In this document: positions 1-8,297 of the stretch, one piece after another
Layout of the letters: each line of letters starts with the position of its first letter
Position numbering within the stretch: the first letter of the stretch is position 1
Assembly (NCBI RefSeq): GCF_900499005.1
Contig: NZ_LS991316.1
Location: forward strand, 314,203-378,202
From: Actinomyces culturomici
GTDB taxonomy: Bacteria; Actinomycetota; Actinomycetes; Actinomycetales; Actinomycetaceae
DNA length: 64,000 nt
Direction: 5' to 3'
The notes under the pieces: generated by a model
What the model was told of the DNA's origin: nothing
The model's database searches: none
What the model saw: the letters and a program-made list of their open reading frames with translations, nothing else
Position numbers and translations under genes: made by a program

Positions 1-600
1 CTCGAGGTCCTCGCCGCCGGTCAGCCACTCGATGTCCTCGTCGGAGACCTTGACGACGTCGGAGACGGCGACGAACTTCTCGACGAGCGGGAGGGCGCGC
101 TCGGGTTCGCCCATGACGGCGGGGCGGGCGTTCGGATCGAAGGTGATGAGCGCGTGCGGGAGGGCGGCGACGAGCGCGTCGTAGACGGCGGTCGCGCCCG
201 GCTCGACGGCCGCTGAGATGGAGCCGGCGTGGACGATGAGGGCCTTCTCGGAGACCGGGATCGGCGCCGTCGGGTTCCAGTCGAAGTCGAAGGTGTAGGT
301 CGCGGCGCCCCTCTCGTCGATCATCGCGTTCGCGGTGGTCGTGTGGTGAGCGCCGTGGGACTCCGGGGTGATGACGACGTTCGAGGCCGTGAAGTGCTCG
401 TCGATGACGCGCCCGCGCGGGTCGTCCGCGAACCATGTGGAGAGCACCGCGGGCCGACCGAGACGCCCGAGAGTCATCGCGACGTTCGCGGGCGAGCCGC
501 CCGGGATCTCGCGGGCGTCCTCCGGGTGGGAGACGGGGGTGACGATGTCGATGAGGGCCTCGCCGATGGCGAGGATGTGCGGCTCGGTGGAGAGGTCCAT
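1..600 (-). CDS. PfkB-family sugar kinase (fructokinase-like), 3' end off window
   Basis: This is the N-terminal 200 residues of a ribokinase/PfkB-fold sugar kinase, which would phosphorylate a hexose (fructokinase is the nearest look-alike) with ATP in the cytosol. The family signature is clear: GEALIDIV at residues 13-20 and PGGSPANVA at about 33-41, followed by the LGRLG turn. The FDPNARP segment near residue 155 matches the fructokinase NxR region. The catalytic GAGD motif lies beyond the left edge and cannot be checked. The ATG at 600 is preceded by a GAAGGA ribosome site, and a TAGAAT -10 box lies at 647-652 inside the end of xseB. Substrate is inferred, not shown. Confidence 0.85.
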   Translation of the reverse strand, partial: MDLSTEPHILAIGEALIDIVTPVSHPEDAREIPGGSPANVAMTLGRLGRPAVLSTWFADDPRGRVIDEHFTASNVVITPESHGAHHTTTANAMIDERGAATYTFDFDWNPTAPIPVSEKALIVHAGSISAAVEPGATAVYDALVAALPHALITFDPNARPAVMGEPERALPLVEKFVAVSDVVKVSDEDIEWLTGGEDLE

Positions 601-618
601 GGCGCGTCCTTCGTCGGG

Positions 619-636
619 CGGCGCACCCGTGCGCCG
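619..636. other. Hairpin in the leader of the sugar kinase gene
   Basis: CGGCGCAC-CC-GTGCGCCG forms a perfect 8-bp stem. It lies between xseB and the kinase gene, downstream of the TAGAAT box at 647-652, so it would be in the kinase 5' UTR. It could be a weak terminator for xseB or a leader structure; no T-run follows it. Confidence 0.4.
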
Positions 637-649
637 CATCGGGGCCATT

Positions 650-877
650 CTAGTCGGCGCTCGGGGTCTCGGGGGTCTCCGCCCTCGTCAACCTCGATTG
701 GGCGGCGTCGAGGATCGCGCGGCAGCGCCCGGCGAGCGCCTCGCCGCGCTCCCAGAGCGCGAGCGTGTCCTCGAGCGGGGCCTGGCCCGATTCGAGCGCG
801 CGGACGATGCCGACGAGCTCGTCGCGGGCCTGTTCGTAGCCGAGCGTGGAAACGTCGGGGAGTTCGGGGGCGTCCAT
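650..877 (-). CDS. xseB: Exodeoxyribonuclease VII small subunit
   Basis: XseB is the small subunit of exonuclease VII, which degrades single-stranded DNA to oligonucleotides together with XseA. The 75-residue product has the family pattern: a [36 protein letters not shown] helical hairpin followed by a short C-terminal helix. The ATG overlaps the xseA stop by one base (TGATG) with an AGGAGG site just upstream, so the two subunits are translationally coupled. Length is normal for the family (60-80 residues). Confidence 0.95.
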   Translation of the reverse strand: MDAPELPDVSTLGYEQARDELVGIVRALESGQAPLEDTLALWERGEALAGRCRAILDAAQSRLTRAETPETPSAD

Positions 878-2178
878 CAGTCCTCCTGATCGGTGGGGGT
901 GGTCGGGTCCGGCGCGGCGGGCGCCGGGGGAGTCTTCGGTGCGGTCGAGCCGACGACCTGGGCGACGAGGCGCCCGCGGGCGAGCACACCCTCGATGAGC
1001 TGGCCCTTCGACACCTCGGCGGCGTCGCGGACGAGGCTCCCGTTCGGCAGCTTGAGCATCGCGTACCCGCGATCGAGCGTCCCCTGCGGGGAGAGCGCGG
1101 TAAGCGTCGCGCGCGCCTGCGCGAGCGTTTGCGACTCGGCGGCGAGTCGGCGCTCGATGGCGAGGCGCATGCGCGCGGTTTGCTCGTCGAGCCCGGCGCG
1201 ATGCGAGTCGAGGATCGCACCGGGGCCCTGGAGGACCGGGCGGCTGAGCAGCATCGCGAGGCCCTGCTCCTCGCGGGTGAGCCGGGCGGCGAGGGCCGCG
1301 CGGATGCGAGCGGTCGCCTGCGCGAGGCCCTCGGTCTCCTGACGGAGATCGGGGACGATCCGGCGGGCGGCGTCCGTCGGGGTCGAGGCACGGTAGTCGG
1401 CGACGAGATCGAGGAGGGGCGCATCGCCCTCGTGACCGATGGCGGAGACGATCGGCGTGCGGGCCGCGGCGGCCGCGCGGACGAGGGCCTCGTCGGAGAA
1501 GGGGAGGAGGTCCTCGACGGAGCCGCCGCCGCGGGCGATGACGAGGACGTCGACCTCGGGGAGGGCGTCGAGTTCTCCGATCGCGCGGGTCACTTCGGGG
1601 ACGCAGTGGTCGCCCTGGACGGCGACCTCGCGGATCTCGAATCGGGCGCCCGGCCAGCGGGCGGTCGCGTTGACGAGGACGTCGTCCTTCGCTTTCGCGT
1701 TGCGGCCGCAGACGAGGCCGATGACGCGCGGGAGGAAGGGGAGGGGCTTCTTGCGATCCGCGTTGAAGAGGCCCTCCTCCGCGAGGAGGCGGCGCGTCCG
1801 CTCGACGCGGGCGAGCAGATCGCCGAGACCCGCGACGTGCACCTCGTCCGCGCGAAGGCTGAGGGTTCCGCGGCGCTCCCAGAAATCCGGCTTCACGCGG
1901 GCGACGACTCGGGCGCCCTCGGCGAAGGCGGGGCCCGACCTGTCGATGAGGCTCGGCCAAGCGGTCACGGTCATCGAGGTGTCGGCCTCGACGTCGCGCA
2001 GGACGAAGAACGCCATCTTCGTACCCGGGCGGGGCTTGTACTCGACGACCTGGCCCTCGACCCACAGGGCCGACATGCGATCGACGTAGATCTTGATGTT
2101 CTCCGTCAGCCTGCGCAGCGGCCAGGGGTTGTCGCGGGTGGTGTCCGCGGCCTTCGCCGCCGGGGGTTGATTCGGCAC
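877..2178 (-). CDS. xseA: Exodeoxyribonuclease VII large subunit
   Basis: This is the catalytic large subunit of exonuclease VII (433 residues). An N-terminal OB-fold (about 20-115, [19 protein letters not shown]) binds single-stranded DNA. The nuclease core carries the family signatures [41 protein letters not shown]. The conserved AIGHE and DxxADxRAxTPT blocks are intact. I chose the GTG at 2178 because the family homology begins there; reading further upstream gives a low-complexity arginine-rich stretch. It is transcribed divergently from ispH across about 240 bp. Confidence 0.93.
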   Translation of the reverse strand: MPNQPPAAKAADTTRDNPWPLRRLTENIKIYVDRMSALWVEGQVVEYKPRPGTKMAFFVLRDVEADTSMTVTAWPSLIDRSGPAFAEGARVVARVKPDFWERRGTLSLRADEVHVAGLGDLLARVERTRRLLAEEGLFNADRKKPLPFLPRVIGLVCGRNAKAKDDVLVNATARWPGARFEIREVAVQGDHCVPEVTRAIGELDALPEVDVLVIARGGGSVEDLLPFSDEALVRAAAAARTPIVSAIGHEGDAPLLDLVADYRASTPTDAARRIVPDLRQETEGLAQATARIRAALAARLTREEQGLAMLLSRPVLQGPGAILDSHRAGLDEQTARMRLAIERRLAAESQTLAQARATLTALSPQGTLDRGYAMLKLPNGSLVRDAAEVSKGQLIEGVLARGRLVAQVVGSTAPKTPPAPAAPDPTTPTDQED

Positions 2179-2421
2179 CCGACCAGGATGCCACAGGGCC
2201 GCGTCGGCGACCGAGCGGGCCCGCCGCGGGAGTGCACATCGAGGGCACTGTCCGAGGGGCGCTCGTTCGGCGTGCTCGCTCGCGCGCTCGTTCACCGTGC
2301 CCGTCACAGCCGCGGGTTCCCCGCAGCCTCGCCCGGGCCCACATCCGCCGGCGCTCCGTGTTCGCCATCCCACCCGGATTCGCCGCGCCTGCTTAGACTC
2401 CGGGTCGGTAGTGTGGTCGAC
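2179..2421. promoter_or_regulatory. Divergent intergenic region between xseA and ispH
   Basis: No gene was recognised here. A TAGACT -10-like box at 2394-2399 would start the ispH transcript about 15-20 bases before the ATG at 2422. The rest is GC-rich without an obvious operator. Long open frames crossing it in both directions are codon-bias shadows of the flanking genes. Confidence 0.4.
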
Positions 2422-3492
2422 ATGACCGATCAGACCCCGGACCTTCGCGCCTCGGCCTCCGAGACGATCTCCTCGCTCCCGAACGTCGAGGGAGGCCGCA
2501 TCCTCCTCGCCGCACCCCGCGGCTACTGCGCGGGCGTCGACCGGGCCGTCGACGTCGTCGAGAAGGCGCTCGACCTCTACGGGGCTCCCGTGTACGTCCG
2601 CAAGGAGATCGTCCACAACAAGTTCGTCGTCGAGTCGCTCACCAAGCGCGGCGCGATCTTCGTCCAGGAGACCGACGAGGTCCCCGAGGGCGCCCGCGTC
2701 GTCTTCTCCGCCCACGGGGTCTCCCCGCAGGTCCGCGAGGCCGCGATCTCGCGCAACCTCGCGACGATCGACGCGACCTGCCCGCTCGTCACGAAGGTCC
2801 ACCGCGAGGCCGTCCGCTTCGCGAAGGAGGACTACGACATCATCCTCGTCGGACACCAGGGCCACGAGGAGGTCGAGGGCACTTTCGGCGAGGCCCCCGC
2901 CCACATCCAGGTCGTCGGCACGCCTGACGAAGTCGACGCCGTTGAGGTCCGCGATCCCGCCCGCGTCGTGTGGATCTCCCAGACGACCCTGTCGGTCGAC
3001 GAGACGCGCGAAACGGTCGAGCGCCTCCGTCAGAGGTTCCCCCAGCTCATCGACCCACCCTCGGACGACATCTGCTACGCGACGCAGAACCGCCAGGTCG
3101 CGGTGAAGACGATCGCGCCGCGCGTCGACGTCATGGTCGTCGTGGGCTCGGCGAACTCGTCGAACTCCGTGCGCCTCGTCGAGGTCGCCCTCGAGGCCGG
3201 TGCGGGCGCCGCCCACCGCGTCGACAAGGCGGAGGAGCTCGACCCCGCGTGGTTCGAGGGCGCCTCGACCGTCGGCCTCACCTCCGGCGCGTCGGTTCCC
3301 GAGATCCTCGTCCGCGACGTCGTCGAGTGGCTCCAGCACAACGGTTTCCCCGAGGTCGAGGTCGTCCGCACCGAGACGGAGACGACGACCTTCGCGCTCC
3401 CGCGAAACCTCCGCGCCGAGCTCGCGGAGAACGGGCTCGCCGATGCGCGTCCGCACGCACCGCGCGAGGCGGGCCCCGACCACACGCACTGA
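2422..3492 (+). CDS. ispH: 4-hydroxy-3-methylbut-2-enyl diphosphate reductase
   Basis: IspH (LytB) performs the last step of the MEP pathway, reducing HMBPP to IPP and DMAPP with an Fe-S cluster. The 356-residue product has all three cluster cysteines: [10 protein letters not shown] (C36), [11 protein letters not shown] and [11 protein letters not shown]. The [25 protein letters not shown] and SSNSVRL substrate motifs are also present. The ATG at 2422 was chosen over an in-frame GTG nine bases earlier because MTDQTPD begins a plausible tail and a TAGACT box lies just upstream. It shows that the organism makes isoprenoids by the non-mevalonate route. Confidence 0.96.
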   Translation: MTDQTPDLRASASETISSLPNVEGGRILLAAPRGYCAGVDRAVDVVEKALDLYGAPVYVRKEIVHNKFVVESLTKRGAIFVQETDEVPEGARVVFSAHGVSPQVREAAISRNLATIDATCPLVTKVHREAVRFAKEDYDIILVGHQGHEEVEGTFGEAPAHIQVVGTPDEVDAVEVRDPARVVWISQTTLSVDETRETVERLRQRFPQLIDPPSDDICYATQNRQVAVKTIAPRVDVMVVVGSANSSNSVRLVEVALEAGAGAAHRVDKAEELDPAWFEGASTVGLTSGASVPEILVRDVVEWLQHNGFPEVEVVRTETETTTFALPRNLRAELAENGLADARPHAPREAGPDHTH

Positions 3493-3627
3493 GGTCTTTG
3501 CGCCCCATTTGCTGAGGTGAATGCCGTGTAAAGGCATGGCAATGTTCACGTTCGCCGAGCTTCACATGAGGGGCTCGTGTCGCGCACTCTTGAGCGGATC
3601 GAATTCCCCGCTTCGTCAGGAGGCTCC

Positions 3628-5268
3628 ATGAGCGTGCAGTCGGCGCCCTTCATCGGGTGCGCTATCGTCCTCGCCGTCCTCGCCCTCGACCTCGCCGCGC
3701 GGCGGATGGGCCGCGGGACGACGTCGGCGCGCCGGGCGGGGACTGTCGTCTCGCTGCTCCTCGCCTCTCTCCTCGTCATGACCTCGATGGGACTCGTCGT
3801 CAACGTCGGCGGGTCGTGGGTGCGCACGACCGACGACGTCGCGGGGCTCGTCACGGGCGCCTTCCGCTCCTCGAAGGGCGCAGTCGTCGCCGCGCAGTCG
3901 GGCGCCGGGGACGGATCGGGCCAGTCCGCCCAGTCCGGATCGACGGCGCAGTCGGGCGACTCGCGCCAATCGGGCGGTGCGGCTGCGACGAAGCCGCGAG
4001 CCGAGGACTCAGACCTCCTGCCCGCCGCCCTCGCCCCGGACCCCTCGCTCAAGGCGGACTTCCAGCGCGACCCCGCGACGGGCGAACTCACCGCGATGGT
4101 GTACGGCCCCGAATCCGGACTTACGCGCTCGGTGACGATCTGGACCCCGCCGGACTTCGACCCGAACTCCGGAACCGTTTACGACGTGCTCGTCTTCTCC
4201 CACGGCTATCCGGGATCCGACAAGGGGAATGTCAACGCCCTGCGGATCGCCGAGCTCTACGAGCGCCTTCGCGCCGCGGGCCACGTGCGTCCCTTCATCT
4301 TCGTCACGCCGAACGTCGCGATGGACGGCGCGCCTCCGACCTGCGTCGACATCGAAGGCTCCGCCAAGGTCGAGACCTTCGCGACCCGCGACCTCGTCCG
4401 CGTCCTTCGCTCGACCTTCCCCCACCTCGCGACCCATCGCGAGGGATGGATGCTCGCCGGAATCTCGGCGGGCGGCTATTGCGCGCCCGTCCTCGCGCTG
4501 CGGCACAACGACACGTTCCTCGGCGCGATGTCGATGGGCGGCGTCGACGCCCCCGAGTTCGGACCCCTCGCGAACTCCGGTCCGGAACTCGCACAGAGGT
4601 TCACGATCTCGACCATGCTCGAGAACCTCCAGGGGCCGCCGGTCCACATGTTCTTCGCGGGCACGAAGGAGGAGCAGGGGTCCCTGCGTCTCGTGACGAA
4701 CGTCGTCGGCAAGGGGCGCCCCGGCGATGAGATCGCGACGCACCTCGACGAGACCGGCGGCCACTCCTGGACGGTCTGGGCCGAGCAGATCGCCGCCGGC
4801 ATTCCTTGGTGGCAGGCGAACGCCGACTCCATCGCCTCCGCGCGAGACGCCGCGGCCAAGGGCGAGCGTGAGGCGGCCGCCGCGCAAGCGAAGATCGCCG
4901 CTGAGAAGGCCGCCGCCGCTGCGAAGGCGAAGGCGGAGGCCGAGGCGGCAGAGCGCGAATACCGTCATCCGGCGTTCTTCTCCATCCGCGGATGGGGCCA
5001 GCTCGCCGCCTGGTGGATCGCGGGCATCGCCCTCCTCGCGTTCTCCGCGCTTGTGGGCCCGAGTCTCGCCGGGCGCGCCTCCAGGGCCGGTCAGCACCTC
5101 GATACCGAGGGCGCGCGTTCGCGGCTCGGCGGATTCGCCGCGCGCTTCGGCGTCGCGACGGCGACTGCGCTCGTCGTCGCCGTCGGGCTCCTCCTCGCGA
5201 TCAACCGCGTCGAGTCCTTCTACACGAGCTGGTCGGGGCTCTTCGCCGACCTGTCGGTCCTCCTCTGA
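3628..5268 (+). CDS. Membrane-anchored alpha/beta-hydrolase (putative esterase family)
   Basis: This 546-residue protein combines two N-terminal membrane helices (about residues 6-23 and 35-60), a Ser/Gln-Ser-Gly-rich linker (90-125), an esterase-fold domain (about 150-400) and an Ala/Lys/Glu coiled coil (about 405-450). Two more membrane helices lie at the C-terminus. The nucleophile elbow is GISAGGYCA, and a candidate catalytic histidine lies in GGHSWTVW. The domain resembles the putative-esterase/mycolyltransferase-like family; since this window shows no mycolate genes, the acyl substrate is unknown. The ATG at 3628 has a close AGGAGG; a GTG at 3577 lacks one. It is a distant paralogue of the protein at 38292-39689. 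Confidence 0.82.
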   Translation: MSVQSAPFIGCAIVLAVLALDLAARRMGRGTTSARRAGTVVSLLLASLLVMTSMGLVVNVGGSWVRTTDDVAGLVTGAFRSSKGAVVAAQSGAGDGSGQSAQSGSTAQSGDSRQSGGAAATKPRAEDSDLLPAALAPDPSLKADFQRDPATGELTAMVYGPESGLTRSVTIWTPPDFDPNSGTVYDVLVFSHGYPGSDKGNVNALRIAELYERLRAAGHVRPFIFVTPNVAMDGAPPTCVDIEGSAKVETFATRDLVRVLRSTFPHLATHREGWMLAGISAGGYCAPVLALRHNDTFLGAMSMGGVDAPEFGPLANSGPELAQRFTISTMLENLQGPPVHMFFAGTKEEQGSLRLVTNVVGKGRPGDEIATHLDETGGHSWTVWAEQIAAGIPWWQANADSIASARDAAAKGEREAAAAQAKIAAEKAAAAAKAKAEAEAAEREYRHPAFFSIRGWGQLAAWWIAGIALLAFSALVGPSLAGRASRAGQHLDTEGARSRLGGFAARFGVATATALVVAVGLLLAINRVESFYTSWSGLFADLSVLL

Positions 5269-5308
5269 CCTCCTTCGAATCCCCGACGACAACGCCCCAG
5301 CGTTTGTG

Positions 5309-5584
5309 GTGCCGTTGGTGTGGTTGGGGTGGAGTTGGAGGGCATGTTTCGGGTCGTAACGGCACCTCAATTTCTCTTGTGGTGCCGTTGGTGTGGTTGG
5401 GGTGGCGTTGGAGGGCGTGTTTCGGGTCGTAACGGCACCTCAATTTCTTTTGTGGTGCCGTTGGTGTGGTTGGGGTGGCGTTGGAGGGCGTGTTTCGGGT
5501 CGTAACGGCACCTCAATTTCTTTTGTGGTGCCGTTGGTGTGGTTGGGGTGGCGTTGGAGGGCGTGTTTCGGGTCGTAACGGCAC
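5309..5584. repeat. Four tandem 73-bp repeats, each with complementary 8-bp ends
   Basis: Units begin at 5309, 5382, 5455 and 5528. Each 57-bp unit starts GTGCCGTT and ends AACGGCAC, a perfect inverted repeat around a G/T-rich core (TGGTTGGGGTGGCGTTGGAGG). Units are separated by a 16-bp CTCAATTTCTTTTGTG spacer. The copies are nearly identical (first copy has two core changes), which implies recent amplification. The array follows the esterase stop and faces the 3' end of the DUF559 gene. Short open frames running through it are periodic artefacts. A degenerate fragment seems to continue to about 5630. Confidence 0.95.
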
Positions 5585-5733
5585 CTCAAATTCTTTTGGG
5601 GCGCCGATGGGGCGGTTGTGGTGCCGGGGGAGCTCGCCGTCGTCCCCGCCGGGCCCGTCTGAAGGTTCGCTCAACGGACCATTCAATCGCGTCGAGCCGC
5701 GGGGCGGATGCGGAGAGGACTGAGTCGCTGCTG

Positions 5734-6789
5734 TTAGCGAGGCCGAGGCGCGGTGAGCAGAAGCGAGAGGAAGGCGCTCGCGGTCTCGCCGGGCAGCTCG
5801 ACGGCGCCCTGCACCCGCATGATCCGCTCGAGCAGCTTGGCGCGCAGCGCCGCCGGATTGCGAAGGTCCTTCCAGCCGGCCCTCACGACCGTCCAGCCCG
5901 CGTCCTCGAGCGCTCTCTGACGCGCCAGGAGGTCCGCCTGCGCCCTGCGGAAGGACGCCTCGTCGTCGCCCATCTTCACGACTCCGTCGAATTCGATGAG
6001 GATCCGCCATCTCACGAGGGCGAAGTCCGCGAAGTAGCGTCGGCCCGCGATGACGATCTCGAATTGCGTGATCGTCTCATCGGGAAAGAGGGAGAGCAGC
6101 ACGGTGAGCACGCCGATCTCGCCGGGCGTTTCGCACGCCCCGCTCGCGTACCGGATGACGAGTTCCGCAGTGCGAAGTCCGTGCATCGCGCGCCGCTCGT
6201 GCACCGCTGCGACCCGATCGAGCAAGTCGGCGCGCACCGCCGCCTCGCGGGCGCGCGAGCCCTCGAGATCGAACCGGTCGAAGGCGCTGAGCCGCCTGAG
6301 AATCTGCGAGACTGCGGCGAGCGCGTCGAAGAGCGGCCGGGAGGCCGCCATGAGGATCGCCGTGTCCTCGAGCGAATCGACGAGGACGCCCTCGACCTCG
6401 ACGATCTCTCCGGAAGGAGAGGGCGCACGGGTCTGAAGCGCCCGTGCGAGCGGAACGCCGTTCGTGCCGACGAGAACCGCGGGAAGCCGGGCGGGCGTGT
6501 AGCGCACCGAGGTGCGGAGGTACACGTCGGGGTTCGATGTCCATGGCGTCAGCCCGTGCACGATCATCGCGGACTCGTGCGTGAACGCCGGACGGGTCCG
6601 GCACGCCGCGGTCACCGCGAGGATCCGGGCGCCGTGGATCAGGCGCTCGAAGTCCCATGTCGCCAGCGCCTCCTCTCCGCCCTCGAGCACGAGCGCGACT
6701 CCGCGCTTGATGGGGACGAGCACACCGTCCGAACGCTGCGCCTCGCCGCGGCGCGTGCGGACGAGTCGGGAGTGGGGGAGTCGCATCAT
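5734..6789 (-). CDS. DUF559-domain protein with AbiEi-like N-terminus
   Basis: The 351-residue product has a basic N-terminal segment resembling the winged-helix part of AbiEi-type antitoxin proteins (about 1-90). Its C-terminal DUF559 domain (about 235-340) is related to very-short-patch-repair endonucleases. The nuclease-like motif is visible as YFADFALVRWRILIEFDGVVK, with the D, E and D spacing expected of that fold, then RRAQADLLARQRALEDAGWTVVRAGW. Many actinobacteria carry several such solitary genes of unknown role. No AbiEii-like toxin gene is next to it, so a toxin-antitoxin function is not supported. The start could be either ATG of the ATGATG pair at 6784-6789. Confidence 0.75.
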   Translation of the reverse strand: MMRLPHSRLVRTRRGEAQRSDGVLVPIKRGVALVLEGGEEALATWDFERLIHGARILAVTAACRTRPAFTHESAMIVHGLTPWTSNPDVYLRTSVRYTPARLPAVLVGTNGVPLARALQTRAPSPSGEIVEVEGVLVDSLEDTAILMAASRPLFDALAAVSQILRRLSAFDRFDLEGSRAREAAVRADLLDRVAAVHERRAMHGLRTAELVIRYASGACETPGEIGVLTVLLSLFPDETITQFEIVIAGRRYFADFALVRWRILIEFDGVVKMGDDEASFRRAQADLLARQRALEDAGWTVVRAGWKDLRNPAALRAKLLERIMRVQGAVELPGETASAFLSLLLTAPRPR

Positions 6790-6971
6790 GCGCCGAGCGT
6801 CCTCCCTCCCCGCGCATTCGAGCCGAGAGCCCCGGCCTCGTCTGTGGATGGCGGCGGAATGACGGAACGGCTGTGGACGAGGGCGGGGCCGGGCATCTGG
6901 AAGGAGAGAGTGGAGAAAGCCCGCCGCAGTCGGGCCGCACCGGCGGACGTGGCCGAGGGACGCGGCTCGCT

Positions 6972-6977
6972 TAGAAT
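6972..6977 (+). promoter_or_regulatory. -10 box for a leaderless ychF transcript
   Basis: TAGAAT ends seven bases before the GTG at 6985. This is the spacing at which transcription would begin at the start codon itself. It argues for the GTG rather than the ATG embedded in the box at 6976. Confidence 0.55.
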
Positions 6978-6984
6978 GGCGAGC

Positions 6985-8067
6985 GTGTCTCTCACCATCG
7001 GAATCGCCGGACTGCCAAACGTCGGCAAGTCGACCCTGTTCAACGCCCTGACGCGCGCGACCGTGCTCGCCGCGAACTACCCCTTCGCGACGATCGAGCC
7101 GAACGTCGGCGTCGTGCCGCTGCCCGACGCGCGACTCAAGGTCCTCGCCGAGATGTTCCACTCGGAGAAGATCATTCCGGCGACCGTGTCCTTCGTCGAC
7201 ATCGCCGGCATCGTCCGCGGCGCGTCCGAGGGCGAGGGCCTCGGCAACCAGTTCCTCGCGAACATCCGCGAGGCCGACGCGATCTGCCAGGTGACCAGGG
7301 CATTCGCCGATCCGGACGTCGTCCACGTCGACGGCAAGGTCGATCCGGCATCCGACATCGAGACGATCAAAACCGAGCTGATCCTCGCCGACATGCAGAC
7401 CCTCGAGAAGCAGATCCCCCGGCTCGAGAAGGAGGTCCGCGGGAAGAAGACCGAGGCGATCGTCCTCGAAACCGCGAAGGAGGCCCTCGAGCTCCTCGAG
7501 CGCGGCGAGCTCCTCTCCGGGCCCGCGGGCGCGACACTCGATCAGGCGGCCCTCAAGTCGTTCCAGCTCATGACGACGAAGCCGTTCATCTTCGTCTTCA
7601 ACATGGACGCCGCGGGCATGGAGGACGAGGAGATGCAGGCGTCCCTGCGGGCGCTCGTCGCCCCCGCCGAGGCGATCTTCCTCGACGCCCAGTTCGAGTC
7701 GGAGCTCGTCGAGCTCGACGAGGACGATGCGCGCGAGATGCTTGAGGAGTCCGGGCAGACCGAGTCGGGCCTCGACAAGCTCGCCCGCGTCGGCTTCGAG
7801 ACCCTCGGCCTGCAGACGTACCTCACGGCCGGCCCGAAGGAGTCGCGCGCGTGGACGATCCACCGCGGCGATACGGCCCCCCAGGCGGCGGGCGTCATCC
7901 ACACGGACTTCCAGCGCGGCTTCATCAAGGCGGAGATCGTCTCCTACGACGACCTCATCGCGCTCGGCGGCATGCACGAGGCGCGCGCCGCCGGCAAGGT
8001 CCGTATGGAGGGCAAGGACTACGTGATGGCCGACGGGGACATCGTCGAGTTCAAGTTCAACGTCTGA
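6985..8067 (+). CDS. ychF: Redox-regulated ATPase/GTPase YchF (Obg family)
   Basis: YchF is a ribosome-associated P-loop NTPase that usually prefers ATP and dampens oxidative and other stress responses. The 360-residue length is normal. The P-loop GLPNVGKSTLF lies at 9-19, the G3 motif DIAGIVRGAS at 72-81, and the altered G4 region FVFNMDAAG is typical of the ATP-preferring subfamily. A helical insertion (about 130-200) and C-terminal TGS domain (about 275-360, ending DGDIVEFKFNV) complete the architecture. The GTG start is preferred because of the leaderless -10 spacing; starting at the upstream ATG adds only three residues. Confidence 0.95.
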   Translation: MSLTIGIAGLPNVGKSTLFNALTRATVLAANYPFATIEPNVGVVPLPDARLKVLAEMFHSEKIIPATVSFVDIAGIVRGASEGEGLGNQFLANIREADAICQVTRAFADPDVVHVDGKVDPASDIETIKTELILADMQTLEKQIPRLEKEVRGKKTEAIVLETAKEALELLERGELLSGPAGATLDQAALKSFQLMTTKPFIFVFNMDAAGMEDEEMQASLRALVAPAEAIFLDAQFESELVELDEDDAREMLEESGQTESGLDKLARVGFETLGLQTYLTAGPKESRAWTIHRGDTAPQAAGVIHTDFQRGFIKAEIVSYDDLIALGGMHEARAAGKVRMEGKDYVMADGDIVEFKFNV

Positions 8068-8070
8068 GGC

Positions 8071-8147
8071 GTTCTCGCGACGATTGACGAGGGCGGGGCG
8101 GTGGCTTCCGGCTGGAGGGCGCCGCTGGGTCACCGGCCTCGGTGAGG
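8071..8147. repeat. Left copy of an imperfect direct repeat flanking the ATPase gene
   Basis: About 77 bp beginning GTTCTCGCGA and containing GACGAGGGCGGGGCGGTG and GGAGGGCGCCGCTGGGTC are about 80% identical by eye to 9577-9653. The repeat sits directly after the ychF stop. Confidence 0.75.
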
Positions 8148-8208
8148 CTGGGGCGCTTGGAGGGTGCGCTCGCCGCTCGTCCAGCGTCCCTGTGGGCTGG
8201 GCCCGGAC

Positions 8209-8266
8209 CTGCGTTTCGCCAGACACTGCACTGCGTTTCGTCAGTATTGTGACTGCGTATCGTCAG
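8209..8266 (+). promoter_or_regulatory. Three 22-bp-period iterons upstream of the ATPase gene
   Basis: CTGCGTTTCGCCAG (8209), CTGCGTTTCGTCAG (8231) and CTGCGTATCGTCAG (8253) are spaced exactly 22 bp, about two helical turns, so they would be on one DNA face. The last abuts the -35 region of a promoter whose -10 is TAGGGT (8286-8291), seven bases before the ATG at 8298. This looks like a cooperative operator; the binding protein is unknown. Confidence 0.6.
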
Positions 8267-8297
8267 TCGGTAGATGGCGAAATGCTAGGGTCATTCC

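Noticed and set aside
229..2421. Long plus-strand open frame running from the sugar kinase into ispH
   Set aside because: It is the antisense shadow of the kinase, xseB and xseA. Composition is Arg/Glu/Gly-rich without family motifs, and true IspH homology begins only near 2422.
5309..5584. Possible CRISPR array
   Set aside because: Units are 57 bp with identical 16-bp spacers, and no cas genes are present. CRISPR spacers must differ.
5320..5723. Short proteins of repeated MVGVALEGVFRVVTAPQ type
   Set aside because: They exist only because 73 is not a multiple of three and the repeat lacks stops. No ribosome sites and no homology.
5734..6789. Type IV (AbiE) toxin-antitoxin system
   Set aside because: Only an AbiEi-like N-terminus is present; there is no nucleotidyltransferase toxin gene adjacent and the C-terminus is DUF559.
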